Source: Acinetobacter tandoii DSM 14970 = CIP 107469
Lineage (GTDB): Bacteria; Pseudomonadota; Gammaproteobacteria; Pseudomonadales; Moraxellaceae
Length of the DNA: 64,000 bases
Assembly: GCF_000400735.1 (NCBI RefSeq)
Contig: NZ_KE007375.1
Span: forward strand, 1-64,000
Reading direction: 5' to 3'
The notes under the pieces are model-generated. The model was not told the origin of the DNA and searched no databases. It saw only the letters and a program-made list of their open reading frames with translations. Shown in pieces: positions 9,225 through 18,359 of this stretch. The position numbers were made by a program, and so were the translations under genes. Within the stretch, counting starts at the first letter, position 1. Each line of letters starts with the position of its first letter.

Positions 9225-11160
9225 AAATTGCTTTCCGAATTGATGCTAATTGTTCAGTCTGAAAGACTGTCGAGATTGATTCTTTTTCCAGTTTCTTAAT
9301 CTTCTCAAGATACGACTGTTCAAGTTTAAGCATAGTATTAACTTTTTTCTTATCAAGAAGAACGGCATCACAAGCCAAGGAATTAGAACCACCCATACAT
9401 TGCACAATATTCGATATCCCACCATAAGGGCATGGTGCACCTGTTTTTGTACATCCACCTAAAAAAGTTTCTCGATAATTTAGATTGCCTTGTTCAGACA
9501 TTCTTAGAAGTTGAGTGTGATCTTTTTCGCTAATAGCAGAAATTATCTGAGCCTTTCTCTTATGTCCATGTGGAGAGATGAATTTTGGACTATCCAATTC
9601 CATATTTTTTCGGACATTATTTTGATGCCATTCTTCCAAGTATATCTGACCAACTGCATCGTCCAACTTGAACTTTAATTTATAGTAGTTGTTGGCATAA
9701 TATAAGCTCATAATCGTATTAGCATGCTTAAGTTGATACTGCAAACTCTGCTCAGTGATAAGACCTGATGCTAGCATATTTACAGCACCTGTTCTTCTTA
9801 ACTGATGCCATGCAAAGTGCCATACTTTACCAACTTGATATATTTCTATATCTAAGTTAGGGGTCATTTTACATGCTATATTGAAATCAGCCTGCGTTAT
9901 TTGGAATTCCTCTTGCTCAAAAATTTTATCAAATGTACCGATTTGATTAGCATAACCAATGGTTGATCTAATTTGCTCTAATCGCTCATTTTTCCCTCTA
10001 CCGCTACCCCAAGGTTCAAATACTGGACTATGTAGATAAGGTTTATAGTCATTGATATCTTGCAGGATTCCAAATAACTCTTTAGCACAAGAAAATCTTA
10101 GCTCACAAATAATTTCTAAGGCTCTTACAGCTTTTTCAACTGATGGTGATACCACCCAACTAGCCTCACCTTTTTCAGTTTTGGATGTAATTCCGTGAAT
10201 GAGACAAATTTCTTGTCCATCTATGATTGTTTTGGAAAAGCAACCATACCTCAATAAGTAAGCTTCCGAAATTCTCATTAGTGAAAAATTAACGATATAT
10301 GCGATACTTACAAAACTTACCATACTAAGATATTTTGAAAGATTGGGGGCTTTAGCCGTATTAGAATCGAAGTCAGTCCATTTTTGAAGCATTCCTGTGA
10401 CATTATATTTATTAAATTTCTCATTAATAAAATTTCTAGTTTTATTATGGTTATCTACAAAGCAATTAAATACAGAAACCACACCATCACTAATAGAGAG
10501 AAAATCATCAATACAATTTTCCAATCTTTCTAATTGATACGCCCATATACGAGGTGGAATATAAGGAGTCTGATTTGAATCATTCACAACAAGATATTTT
10601 GAAAACTTTCTAAGTGAGTCTTCATCTAGTATGGTAAAACCAATATCCTTACTAAGAGAAACGAGTTCCTGTAGCCCTATAGCTCGTCTTTTTCCTTTGT
10701 ATTGTGCAGCAATTTCCTCATAAATTTCCTCATGGTTTCTCAATTCAGAAATTAGAATATTATGTTTTGAACAGACATAGAACAGAGGTTTTAAGATGGT
10801 GCAACGGTTTACTATTGTAATAGCACTGACCTTTGGGCTTGCACCCCACAGCCAATATGCAACTATGATTTTAAACAACTGAATATTATCTTTATCAATA
10901 ATATATCCCTTAGTCTGGTTGCTACCAAAGTTAAATTTCATTGGTTTTATACAGTAAGGTGTAAAATCCCAAATATCATCAGAAAAAACAGAAATTACAT
11001 TACCTTCTTTATCGCAAGTTATAGGAGTATTATCAAGAGGTAACCAATTATCCAAAGTATAATTTGGCATAGCAGGTGTAATAATGTCAGAAATAATATT
11101 TATTGATTTTAAAAACATCTCTACACCATCTCTTGTAAAAGTAAGATGTAATCCATCCAA
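9202..11160 (-). CDS. Large tyrosine recombinase (TnpB-like)
   Basis: 652 aa. The C-terminal catalytic domain shows the family residues: Arg296 in LMRISEA, His452-x-x-Arg455 in WHQLRR, His479 in LKHAN and a candidate nucleophile at Tyr487 or Tyr488. The first 270 residues are an unusual long N-terminal DNA-binding region. After the catalytic domain comes a Cys-bearing tail (CTKTGAPCPYGG, then C...C near 590-605) that may bind zinc. Length and tail resemble Tn554 TnpB (about 630 aa). It overlaps the 561-aa gene by 40 bases and the 130-aa gene by 23. Role, inferred: strand exchange at the element's ends, together with its two partners. Confidence 0.85.
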   Translation of the reverse strand: MDGLHLTFTRDGVEMFLKSINIISDIITPAMPNYTLDNWLPLDNTPITCDKEGNVISVFSDDIWDFTPYCIKPMKFNFGSNQTKGYIIDKDNIQLFKIIVAYWLWGASPKVSAITIVNRCTILKPLFYVCSKHNILISELRNHEEIYEEIAAQYKGKRRAIGLQELVSLSKDIGFTILDEDSLRKFSKYLVVNDSNQTPYIPPRIWAYQLERLENCIDDFLSISDGVVSVFNCFVDNHNKTRNFINEKFNKYNVTGMLQKWTDFDSNTAKAPNLSKYLSMVSFVSIAYIVNFSLMRISEAYLLRYGCFSKTIIDGQEICLIHGITSKTEKGEASWVVSPSVEKAVRALEIICELRFSCAKELFGILQDINDYKPYLHSPVFEPWGSGRGKNERLEQIRSTIGYANQIGTFDKIFEQEEFQITQADFNIACKMTPNLDIEIYQVGKVWHFAWHQLRRTGAVNMLASGLITEQSLQYQLKHANTIMSLYYANNYYKLKFKLDDAVGQIYLEEWHQNNVRKNMELDSPKFISPHGHKRKAQIISAISEKDHTQLLRMSEQGNLNYRETFLGGCTKTGAPCPYGGISNIVQCMGGSNSLACDAVLLDKKKVNTMLKLEQSYLEKIKKLEKESISTVFQTEQLASIRKAIYVIQSNE

Positions 11161-12806
11161 TCAGGATGATATTCTCCCGATTGAACTTCCATTTGAGCTT
11201 TTACTATCCATTTTTCTTGTGTTTTACTTAAAGATTTCAATCTATCAATTTTTTCGTTGATACGTTCAATAAGAAGTTTTGCTGGATGGTTTTCAAGAGA
11301 TGGATTTAATGTCATTTCAAGACGTTTTAAATGAATATGAGATATTAATTTAAAACAATAATCATAACTAATGACATCTTTGTGATAGACACAGAATAAA
11401 CAACCTTCAGGATTCACACAGTCAGGTTGAGCAATGTTACTTTCAGTCTCAATACTTTGTGGATTTTCACAATTATTTGAGCACAATCCGATAGCTAATT
11501 GTTTGAGATTTTGGCTATTGAAACTACTTAATTCTTTTAGAGCATTTACTTTTTTTACTTTCTGATAATTTTTCCTAAAAGTACCTTCTTGATGAGACAT
11601 CAATTGAATAACATTTGAAGCGTCATCTCCATTTTCAAATAGCCAATTTGCTTTAAACTTACGCAATTGTGTGGAAGATACATATTTAAAATCTATATCT
11701 TTGCAAAAATTTCTAACTACATGTAATTTACGCTTAGTTTCTTTTGCTATAAGTTTTTCCCTAGCCATAAAAGGAAAGAGGCTGCTATCATCACAAAAGC
11801 CAACGTCTTTCACCCACTGTAAATATCTTAGAAAAATATCTCTATAGGCTTTGTGACACCTGAATGTTGCCTCGCCTTGTTTGCGATTTTTATAGACTGT
11901 AAAAACATGATATTCGTCATCCTTAATCATCCATCTAAAATTAGTTATCTTTAAATCAAGAGCTTGTGATAAATTCATATTGGTTTGACTGATAAAAATT
12001 ATCAACTCTGCTTCAATACGAATATTTATTAGATTGCTTCTTCTATATTTATCTAGTAACGATTCATTTTCAGATAACGCACGTCTACGCTCTAAAGCTA
12101 ATCTTTTATCTTTAATTTTTTCATAATTAATATTAACCTCCATTAAATTACCTTTTAAATAAGCATTTTTATCATTTGGTAGTTTTATTAATAATGGTAA
12201 TTCACCTCTGACCGCTTCGATAGTTAATTGATCAACTAAAGCCTTTAACAATTTACCAAAGGCAAAAGCATCATGCTCACTAACTAGTTCAACTTCTTTT
12301 TTTTGAGGTCTTTCGGTTAAATTTGTTCTCAAAAGTAAAGTTTTTGTTTTAGGATATTTCTCTAAATTCTGTGAGCTTACAAGAATATTTGCAACTACTG
12401 TATATTTCTTATAAGCACTGTACTCATCTTGATTATTTTGTTGAACTGCTAATATCCCATGATTAACCCAATCAATAAAACATTCAGCAATATGCTCTTT
12501 TGAAATATACTTGTTTTTATACTCGCACCACCTTACGAATAATGACAGTTTCTCTAATTCAGAAATAATCGTTCTTTGAGATATACCAATTGTTATTCTA
12601 TAGTCAAAATATTCAAATAAGTTGGATACAAACTCAATCCTTTCACTTAATATTTCACCGTACTTATTGGCTTTTATAGAATTCAAGACAGTTCTTCTAT
12701 TTTCTAATGCTGCACCTTTATAAAGAAATACAGATAAGTTCCACTCATTTGAGTGTGAGCCATAAGAAAGCTTGTTCAGACAAAATGAAAGAGATTCCAT
12801 TTTCAC
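11121..12806 (-). CDS. Tyrosine-recombinase-like protein with degenerate active site
   Basis: 561 aa. The recombinase fold is recognisable: TNMNLSQALDLK (275-286) aligns with the usual TGLRISE box, but Asn278 replaces the catalytic Arg. LR at 381-382 keeps the second Arg, but its partner His is missing. His405 (MSHQE) and Tyr414 (KNYQK) remain. A Cys-rich segment near 439-470 (CSNNC, then C..C around FCVYHKD) may bind metal. It starts with a 4-base overlap of the upstream 413-aa gene. Likely, by inference, a structural or DNA-binding partner that does not cut DNA, or one completing a shared active site. Its place between two full recombinases suggests a hetero-oligomer. Confidence 0.75.
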   Translation of the reverse strand: MKMESLSFCLNKLSYGSHSNEWNLSVFLYKGAALENRRTVLNSIKANKYGEILSERIEFVSNLFEYFDYRITIGISQRTIISELEKLSLFVRWCEYKNKYISKEHIAECFIDWVNHGILAVQQNNQDEYSAYKKYTVVANILVSSQNLEKYPKTKTLLLRTNLTERPQKKEVELVSEHDAFAFGKLLKALVDQLTIEAVRGELPLLIKLPNDKNAYLKGNLMEVNINYEKIKDKRLALERRRALSENESLLDKYRRSNLINIRIEAELIIFISQTNMNLSQALDLKITNFRWMIKDDEYHVFTVYKNRKQGEATFRCHKAYRDIFLRYLQWVKDVGFCDDSSLFPFMAREKLIAKETKRKLHVVRNFCKDIDFKYVSSTQLRKFKANWLFENGDDASNVIQLMSHQEGTFRKNYQKVKKVNALKELSSFNSQNLKQLAIGLCSNNCENPQSIETESNIAQPDCVNPEGCLFCVYHKDVISYDYCFKLISHIHLKRLEMTLNPSLENHPAKLLIERINEKIDRLKSLSKTQEKWIVKAQMEVQSGEYHPDWMDYILLLQEMV

Positions 12807-14044
12807 AACCCCAAAAATGCCTTTGTATATTCATTAGATATTTTTGCAAGTTGTTTGTTTTGCTCTATGAACTTTACATATTTCAAAGTCGTTTTTTCAT
12901 CTTTGTGTAGACAGCAATCCCTTACTAACTGAACTGCACTAGTCACATCCATTTTCTCTAAGCAATATTGCATTAAGACTGTTGCAAAAGTTGCTCGAGT
13001 TCGATGAAAATAAAAATCCTTAAATTCATAAACTCCATTTTCTAAAGCAGATTTTCTTAGTCTATGAATTGCGACATTGATTGACTTTCCTTCGTTACCT
13101 AAATACTTATTCCCCCTTGAGGTTAAAAATAAATTCACAGAATTTTCCACTTTTTTTATTCTTTTTAAACGTCTTACATCATAAGCATATTCAAGAAGCT
13201 CATTAACCAACTCAGTTGGAATAATTATGTTGCCACTTTTTGAAAACTTGGTTTGTACTGGTGGAATAGCATCTAAACCAATTCTTATAGTTGCCATGGA
13301 CATATCATCAAGATAAGAATAATTCTCAATAGTAGCCAACTTGAGGTCTGTAATACTTCCAATACGCATACCCGTGAAAAAACCAAGTTTAAGCATTAAG
13401 TAAATTTCGATTGGTGCATGTGTTTTAGCGTATTCTAAAATTTTTGGAACATGTTTGGGATTAATTGGTGATACACCATCCTCTAAATCTATATTTGAAC
13501 TATTTGCTCTTAGTGGAATAGCTAAATCTGTTGTAAGAACATCGAATGAGTGCTCAAATCCAAACTTGTTAATTACAGTGATTTTCTTAAACTTATTTTT
13601 CCAAAGTTCAATATCTTTATTTATTAAGTTATTACGCTGAATCCAACGGTAGAATTTAATTACGGCACGCATTCTATGGGTGGCTGTGGATGGTGCTAGC
13701 TGTTGGTTATTTCTTTGTTTAATTAAATATCCTTTAAACACAAATACACATCTTTCACTTTTTTTGTTTGGGAAATGCCACCATGTCAAATTGTCTTCGG
13801 TCTCCAACCAAGAAGCATAAGCATTGAGATGTTGCATATCTGTTTGGATTGTTTTTAGCTGGACTCGTTCATTAACCATTAAGTCATAGGCATATAAATT
13901 GGCAACATCCCAAGCTTTATTATTAGACCAATAGATTTGTGGAAGATTTTGGGATTCAAGATTAGTAGATTCTTTGAAGATAACTTGATTATCTTTGACA
14001 ATTATATTTTGAGGTTTGATTTTAACATTTTCGATCCTAGACAT
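12803..14044 (-). CDS. Tyrosine recombinase, first gene of the element's recombinase operon (TnpA/GmtY-like)
   Basis: 413 aa. A SAM-like N-terminal DNA-binding domain (about 40-150) precedes the catalytic domain, where the full residue set is seen: Arg227 (TGMRIGS), His347/Arg350 (FHRTR), His380 (CLHKD) and Tyr389 (LKYV). It starts about 80 bases inside the element's right end, so it reads inward from the terminus. It is the first of four overlapping same-strand genes. The trio-plus-small-protein layout is known from Tn554 and from Gamma-Mobile-Trio islands, which carry anti-phage cargo; which family it belongs to needs sequence comparison. Confidence 0.87.
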   Translation of the reverse strand: MSRIENVKIKPQNIIVKDNQVIFKESTNLESQNLPQIYWSNNKAWDVANLYAYDLMVNERVQLKTIQTDMQHLNAYASWLETEDNLTWWHFPNKKSERCVFVFKGYLIKQRNNQQLAPSTATHRMRAVIKFYRWIQRNNLINKDIELWKNKFKKITVINKFGFEHSFDVLTTDLAIPLRANSSNIDLEDGVSPINPKHVPKILEYAKTHAPIEIYLMLKLGFFTGMRIGSITDLKLATIENYSYLDDMSMATIRIGLDAIPPVQTKFSKSGNIIIPTELVNELLEYAYDVRRLKRIKKVENSVNLFLTSRGNKYLGNEGKSINVAIHRLRKSALENGVYEFKDFYFHRTRATFATVLMQYCLEKMDVTSAVQLVRDCCLHKDEKTTLKYVKFIEQNKQLAKISNEYTKAFLGL

Positions 14045-14067
14045 AATAATTTATCTATTCAATCATC

Positions 14068-14122
14068 ATGTCCATACTTTATTAAAGTAATACTTAAATG
14101 TCAATGAAGAAATGTAACCCTT
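14068..14122 (-). repeat. Right terminal inverted repeat of the recombinase element
   Basis: On the minus strand, directly after the hsdR codons for MATG, the sequence reads TAAGGGTTACAT (14111-14122), then ATTGACATTT (near 14096-14105), then TATGGACAT (14068-14076). It matches the left end in inverted orientation. The junction with hsdR is placed at 14122/14123 because the frame stops matching the expected Walker A codons there; an error of a few bases is possible. Confidence 0.7.
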
Positions 14123-15331
14123 ACCTGTTGCCATGATGAGTAGGCCTGCACGTTCTTTACGTTGGTAGGCTGCGAGCATGGCTTTAATGGCACGAGTTTG
14201 GTAATAACGCTCGACAATTTCAGCATTAATTGGGAAACCACCCAAGTCAGGGTTGTTCTTACGTCTTTCAATCAGGCGTTTCAGTTCTGCTTGCGTGTAG
14301 AAACCATGAACCAAACGTGGTGGACCACCTTGGACATCGTTCCAGATTCGGGTTTTGTAGCCATTGGTATAGAAAATAACAGGGCGTTGTCCTGTTTGTT
14401 TCTCTAAGCAATCTGCATAGAGTTTGGCTTGTTGTTGTCCAACATCTGGATCTGTAGAAGTACGTTTTGCTTCCACCACTGCCAAAGGCAAGCCATTACT
14501 GTCGTAAAGAACATAATCAACAGCGCCTTTACCTGATGCACTTGGCATTCCTGCCACAGGGACTTCTTCGCGTACTGATGTGCCAATTTCCCAGCCTGCT
14601 TCTTCAAGTAGGAGGTCAATCTTAAGCTTACGGGTTTCGTCTTCTTTATAATCAGTATGGTCTTGAACTTTGCTGTTGGCAAGCTTGGCTTGTTCAACAT
14701 CCGCACGCTTTTGAGCAAGTTCAGCATCAATATCAGCAAGCAGCTTTTCCCGCTCTTCTAAACTTGCAGAAAGTTCGAAAAGTTTCTGTTCTCGCTCACG
14801 TAGAGCTTTATGCTGTTCTGCAAATTCTTTCTCTTTGGCTTCAGTTTCTTTTTGCAGTTGTTCTTTGTTGGCAGTGATTTGCTGAATGTTGTTCGTATTT
14901 GGAATGAGTTTGGGATTGAATAAAATCGACTGAGAACGATCTTTTGAGGGTGAACCGTAGTTACGCTCAAACCAGACATACATCAAAAAAAGATGCTGAA
15001 TGTGTTTTACAGTTTCTTCAGTGGTAAGCTGTTTGAACTTTTTCCCATGTACGGCACTGTTGCCGACCATGCGGATATTATCCATTTTGTCCCAAATATA
15101 GGGCGGAATTAGGTCTTTAAATTTTAGATCATTAAGTAAGTTATGTAGTGATGCATCATAAGGTTGTGTCAGTTTTTTATCATATTGATAGAGCCATAGC
15201 ACAAGGTTTTCAAGCGATGTTCTTGCTGCTGCTAGGGCAAATTGTGGGGAGATATACACAAGCTTTTCAGCTTCTTTGGCAGTCGCTGCCAAGCTTTTAA
15301 ATTCAGGTTCTAAAAACTGAAAGTTGCTCAT
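14123..15331 (-). pseudogene. hsdR: hsdR 5' fragment, cut at the Walker A motif by the element
   Basis: 403 residues of a type I R subunit of the EcoKI-like kind: N-terminal DUF4145-type domain (about 1-130), long coiled coil (about 150-225), then the PD-(D/E)xK nuclease core (VDYVLYDSNG...VVEAKR). The sequence reaches LLIMATG, where functional relatives continue as TGKT to complete the ATP-binding loop. Here 18 foreign residues follow, ending at a stop at 14066. The protein therefore lacks every helicase motif and cannot cut DNA. The rest of the gene should lie beyond the left end of the window. It was the last gene of the hsdM-hsdS-ImmA-PIN-hsdR run. Confidence 0.9.
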
Positions 15332-15431
15332 CTTAACCCCATTGTACTTTTTAATTTCAAAATCTTGTTTTTAATTTTTCAATATATCTTAAAAATTCAA
15401 ATAATTTCAATAAGATTTTAACCATTAAAAT

Positions 15432-15977
15432 TTAATCTAAGGTAAAATTATACCTTTGAAATAATTGTAACCATGAGCTTGACTGGACACCGATTAATGC
15501 ACAAATATCTGGAATCTTGATTTGTTCCTTTCTTCTTGCTCTAGCATTAAAAGTATCCCAATCTGCCCCGATAAATCCAATTTCACCAGTAATAACAAAA
15601 CCACTGGTATTATATTTTTGAGCTGTTGCAATCAAATCCACATCAGGTTCATCTTTAGTTGCATGAGCTGATCCAGCGGCAAATGGATATGCCAATAATT
15701 TTGTTCGAATATTGAGGATACGACTTCCGACTTCATCTCGATCAATAATGATCACTCTAAAACGAGTGAGAAAACTATCTAAGATACTTTCATCATACGC
15801 AAAGAAAGCACATTTTGATCGAGTTTCTTCTAATATTGAAGAACAAGCACAAAACTTAATTGTTGTTGTCAATGTAAGATCATCTAACATTTCCCAAAGT
15901 TTTGGGAAAGTTTGTTCTGGATATACTCGAAAGCAAATGTCTAGTAGAGCGTTTGTGTCTAAGCTTAAATAAATCAT
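15432..15977 (-). CDS. PIN-domain protein, DUF4411-like (probable toxin nuclease)
   Basis: 181 aa spanning one PIN fold. Acidic positions expected for metal binding are visible: Asp7 (LDTNALL), Glu50/Glu51 (LEETR), and Asp112/Asp114 (EPDVDLIATA), with a late Asp near 139 (GADWD). It starts immediately before the first base of the neighbouring ImmA gene's stop region, so the two are co-transcribed and probably coupled. DUF4411 PIN proteins usually pair with XRE/ImmA-type partners, as here. Inference: an RNase toxin in a two-gene addiction or defence module inside an R-M operon. Confidence 0.8.
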   Translation of the reverse strand: MIYLSLDTNALLDICFRVYPEQTFPKLWEMLDDLTLTTTIKFCACSSILEETRSKCAFFAYDESILDSFLTRFRVIIIDRDEVGSRILNIRTKLLAYPFAAGSAHATKDEPDVDLIATAQKYNTSGFVITGEIGFIGADWDTFNARARRKEQIKIPDICALIGVQSSSWLQLFQRYNFTLD

Positions 15978-17135
15978 CTACATATACACCTGTCTTTGCA
16001 CATCTTGTAATGTAGTTGGTTTATATGTTGGCTTAATTCCTAAAATATCTTTTGCTGTACTTGCTGAAATTGTATTGTGCGACATTGCAGCAATCACAGT
16101 TTGTACAAAATATCGACCAAAATGGCTAATAATTCGAGTTGAAGCAGGGATTTTTGCCTCACCTGATTTATTTTTAGCAATTTTAATTTGGTCAAGTTGT
16201 CTTAAATAATCTCTGAGTTGTTGATCAGAAATATATCCCGCTAGTTTTAATTGAATTGCAATAGCTGGTCGGCTCGCTTTTGCTTTAGAACGAACTTTTA
16301 ACACCAATTCTTCTACAGTCATATCAGACTGATAACAACTTTCTAATAATTCAAATGGTGCAATAACATGACCCGCAACAGTGTCACAATAGCGTTCCAT
16401 TTGATTATTGGTATTGATTGCATTTATTTTTCCATCGAACACACTTTGTCGTAGTCCCAAGTGAACTAATTCATGCATGATGGTGAACAAACGTCTTTCA
16501 GCGGCTTGTCCTGTACTCAAAACAACTATCACAGGAACGACATCAAACCACAAACAAAAACCATCTGAACCGAAAGGTTCTTTGCTTGATTTTTCAATGA
16601 CTAAAATATCTTTAGCTTCAAAAATACTGCGCCAAGCAGAATAATAGTCATTATGTTTTACTGCACGTTTTTGGTGGTTCAGATCAAAATAGTCAGAAAT
16701 AATTTTTGCATCTTCAACGGCATCATTACCTGAAAGCATTAAATTAAAATCGAGTGGCTCTTCTCCCATAGTTTCCAAGACATAAAGATAGTCATTTCTT
16801 GCTTTAATGGCTTCTCGAAGAACAGCTTGATAAGCATAAGAACTGTTAAACACATCTTCCATATTACGATGATCAACAATTGCTGGAATATCAGGTAAGT
16901 ATTCCAATTCATCATTGGTCAGATATACACTCGGAACAAAAAGTACTTTAGCGATCTGTTCCAACTCACTGAGCTTGAGAATAGGGGTAGCGTCATTGAG
17001 TAATGTATAAACTTTTTCTATCGTAAGTCCTGATTTTTTGACGAGTTCATTCGCAGATAGATTTCCTATCTGTTGCATATAGCGTTGAATTGCTACGGGC
17101 GAATGTTGGACAAAATCAGTCATCTTTTTACTCAT
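15978..17135 (-). CDS. HTH plus ImmA/IrrE-family metallopeptidase (COG2856-like)
   Basis: 385 aa. An XRE-like HTH occupies roughly residues 25-75 (LSANELVKKSGLTIEKV). The protease domain carries the zinc motif HELVH (His221, Glu222, His225) and a downstream Glu in MERYCDTVAGH near 247. ImmA-type enzymes cleave regulators or antitoxins in response to stress. The gene sits between hsdS (72 bases upstream) and the PIN gene (no gap). Most likely it is the regulator/antitoxin partner of the PIN protein. Whether it controls the R-M genes is unknown. Confidence 0.87.
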   Translation of the reverse strand: MSKKMTDFVQHSPVAIQRYMQQIGNLSANELVKKSGLTIEKVYTLLNDATPILKLSELEQIAKVLFVPSVYLTNDELEYLPDIPAIVDHRNMEDVFNSSYAYQAVLREAIKARNDYLYVLETMGEEPLDFNLMLSGNDAVEDAKIISDYFDLNHQKRAVKHNDYYSAWRSIFEAKDILVIEKSSKEPFGSDGFCLWFDVVPVIVVLSTGQAAERRLFTIMHELVHLGLRQSVFDGKINAINTNNQMERYCDTVAGHVIAPFELLESCYQSDMTVEELVLKVRSKAKASRPAIAIQLKLAGYISDQQLRDYLRQLDQIKIAKNKSGEAKIPASTRIISHFGRYFVQTVIAAMSHNTISASTAKDILGIKPTYKPTTLQDVQRQVYM

Positions 17136-17207
17136 GTTTTCATAGAGTCATTGTAATCAAAAAAGATGACCGATGCATTTGCTTTGTTGTATCAGCAATA
17201 GCTCCAT

Positions 17208-18359
17208 TTATAAATTACCGTTAAATGCTTGGTTTTGTAGTGATTTAAATAAACTTTCAAATACATTTAATTGATTAGCAAGTAATTGCTTCTTTTCTCG
17301 GATAGCTAATACTCTTGTTTTGAAATGCATTTGTTCATTTTCAGGAGGAATTGGTAAAATGATTGATTGAAATTCTTTGGCATTAATATTTGCCATTCCA
17401 ACAATGCTTTTACACATACTTTGCAATTTCTCTTTACCCCAAGGAGAGTTTAAAAAAGCAGAGATGTATTCGGATGCAAAACTTCCCTTCGTTCTACCTC
17501 TTACTAAGTAGCCAGCATAAGCCATTGGTTCAGGGCCAACATATACAGCCGTTTTACCAACTAACTCTTTACTGTTGGTTCGATTGAATAAAATATCACC
17601 TTCTTTTACAAGGTATTTTTCATCAGCTTGGACTTTAGTTATATATTTGAGGTCAGTTAAATTCATTTCACCTGAATAAGTTAAGTTATTCATTCGAAGA
17701 ATTGGAATCTCACCTTCTAAAGTTGCTTTGTCAGATGAACCATATTTCACTGACTCCAACATATCGCCAATACATCCAATATCCCACCCTTTAGGATTAC
17801 TTACAGGATCGCCAAACATATCAATAAACGTTGCTTGCAAAAGTTGATCTAACTTTTCAATCGCTTGCTGACGTTTTTGGCGTAACTCGTCCGCTTTATC
17901 TAAAATAGAGGCAATTCGGCGTTGTTCTGTAAGTGGTGGGAGTGGAATTTGAACTTCTTCTAACTTACCTTTAGTAATATGCTTTAAACCAACACCACCA
18001 TGAGCTTGATCAATAATTTGTACAATTAAAGAGTTAAGCGCATACCTTAAATAATGTTTATCAACAAGCTCTTCTTTTACATCTACACGGAAGATATGTT
18101 GATTTAAAAATCCCTTTCCGCGATTCCAAAAGAATGCGCCAAAAGAAGTTCCTGGTGTCCCTGACCATGAAAATAATAAATCACCAGAGTCAATCCAAAA
18201 ACGCTTGTCTACATCAAAATTACAATAATTGAATGATTTAGTTTGATCATTTAAATTTTGAATACGAACAATGGGCGTACCTTCTTCAGACCATTCTTCA
18301 GGTTTGAACGCTCTACCATTCTGTAACTTGCATAAATCACCGAAACGTACTGATTTCAC
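17208..18359 (-). CDS. hsdS: Type I restriction-modification specificity subunit S (ligA-island system)
   Basis: 383 aa with two target-recognition domains. The first opens SVRFGDLCKLQNGRAF and ends at IPLPPLTEQRRIAS, followed by a long helix with ADELRQKRQQA. The second covers about 190-340 and ends at ILPIPPENEQ with a second helix. It overlaps hsdM by 4 bases (ATGA type). With its hsdR destroyed, this S subunit can only guide methylation. Both halves look intact. Confidence 0.93.
   Translation of the reverse strand: MKSVRFGDLCKLQNGRAFKPEEWSEEGTPIVRIQNLNDQTKSFNYCNFDVDKRFWIDSGDLLFSWSGTPGTSFGAFFWNRGKGFLNQHIFRVDVKEELVDKHYLRYALNSLIVQIIDQAHGGVGLKHITKGKLEEVQIPLPPLTEQRRIASILDKADELRQKRQQAIEKLDQLLQATFIDMFGDPVSNPKGWDIGCIGDMLESVKYGSSDKATLEGEIPILRMNNLTYSGEMNLTDLKYITKVQADEKYLVKEGDILFNRTNSKELVGKTAVYVGPEPMAYAGYLVRGRTKGSFASEYISAFLNSPWGKEKLQSMCKSIVGMANINAKEFQSIILPIPPENEQMHFKTRVLAIREKKQLLANQLNVFESLFKSLQNQAFNGNL

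Larger units (their letters stand above)
1..14122. mobile_element. Tyrosine-recombinase element with defence cargo, inserted in hsdR (left end at or just before base 1)
   Basis: Seen: the hsdR reading frame at 14123-15331 is intact up to its Walker A codons and then runs into foreign sequence. Read inward from that junction on the minus strand, the end begins TAAGGGTTACAT. The first bases of the window, read on the plus strand, begin TAAGGATTACAT. Both ends then carry a GACATT-type repeat, so the ends are matching inverted termini about 14.1 kb apart. Contents from the right: a four-gene recombinase operon, a type I R-M operon, a SIR2-like gene, and a divergent XRE/167-aa pair. Inference: the missing 3' part of hsdR lies just left of the window. 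The exact left boundary cannot be seen. Confidence 0.75.

Noticed and set aside
1..14122. Possibility that the repeat cluster at 19-129 is a CRISPR array
   Set aside because: Only four octamer copies, in alternating orientation and irregular spacing; no cas genes nearby.
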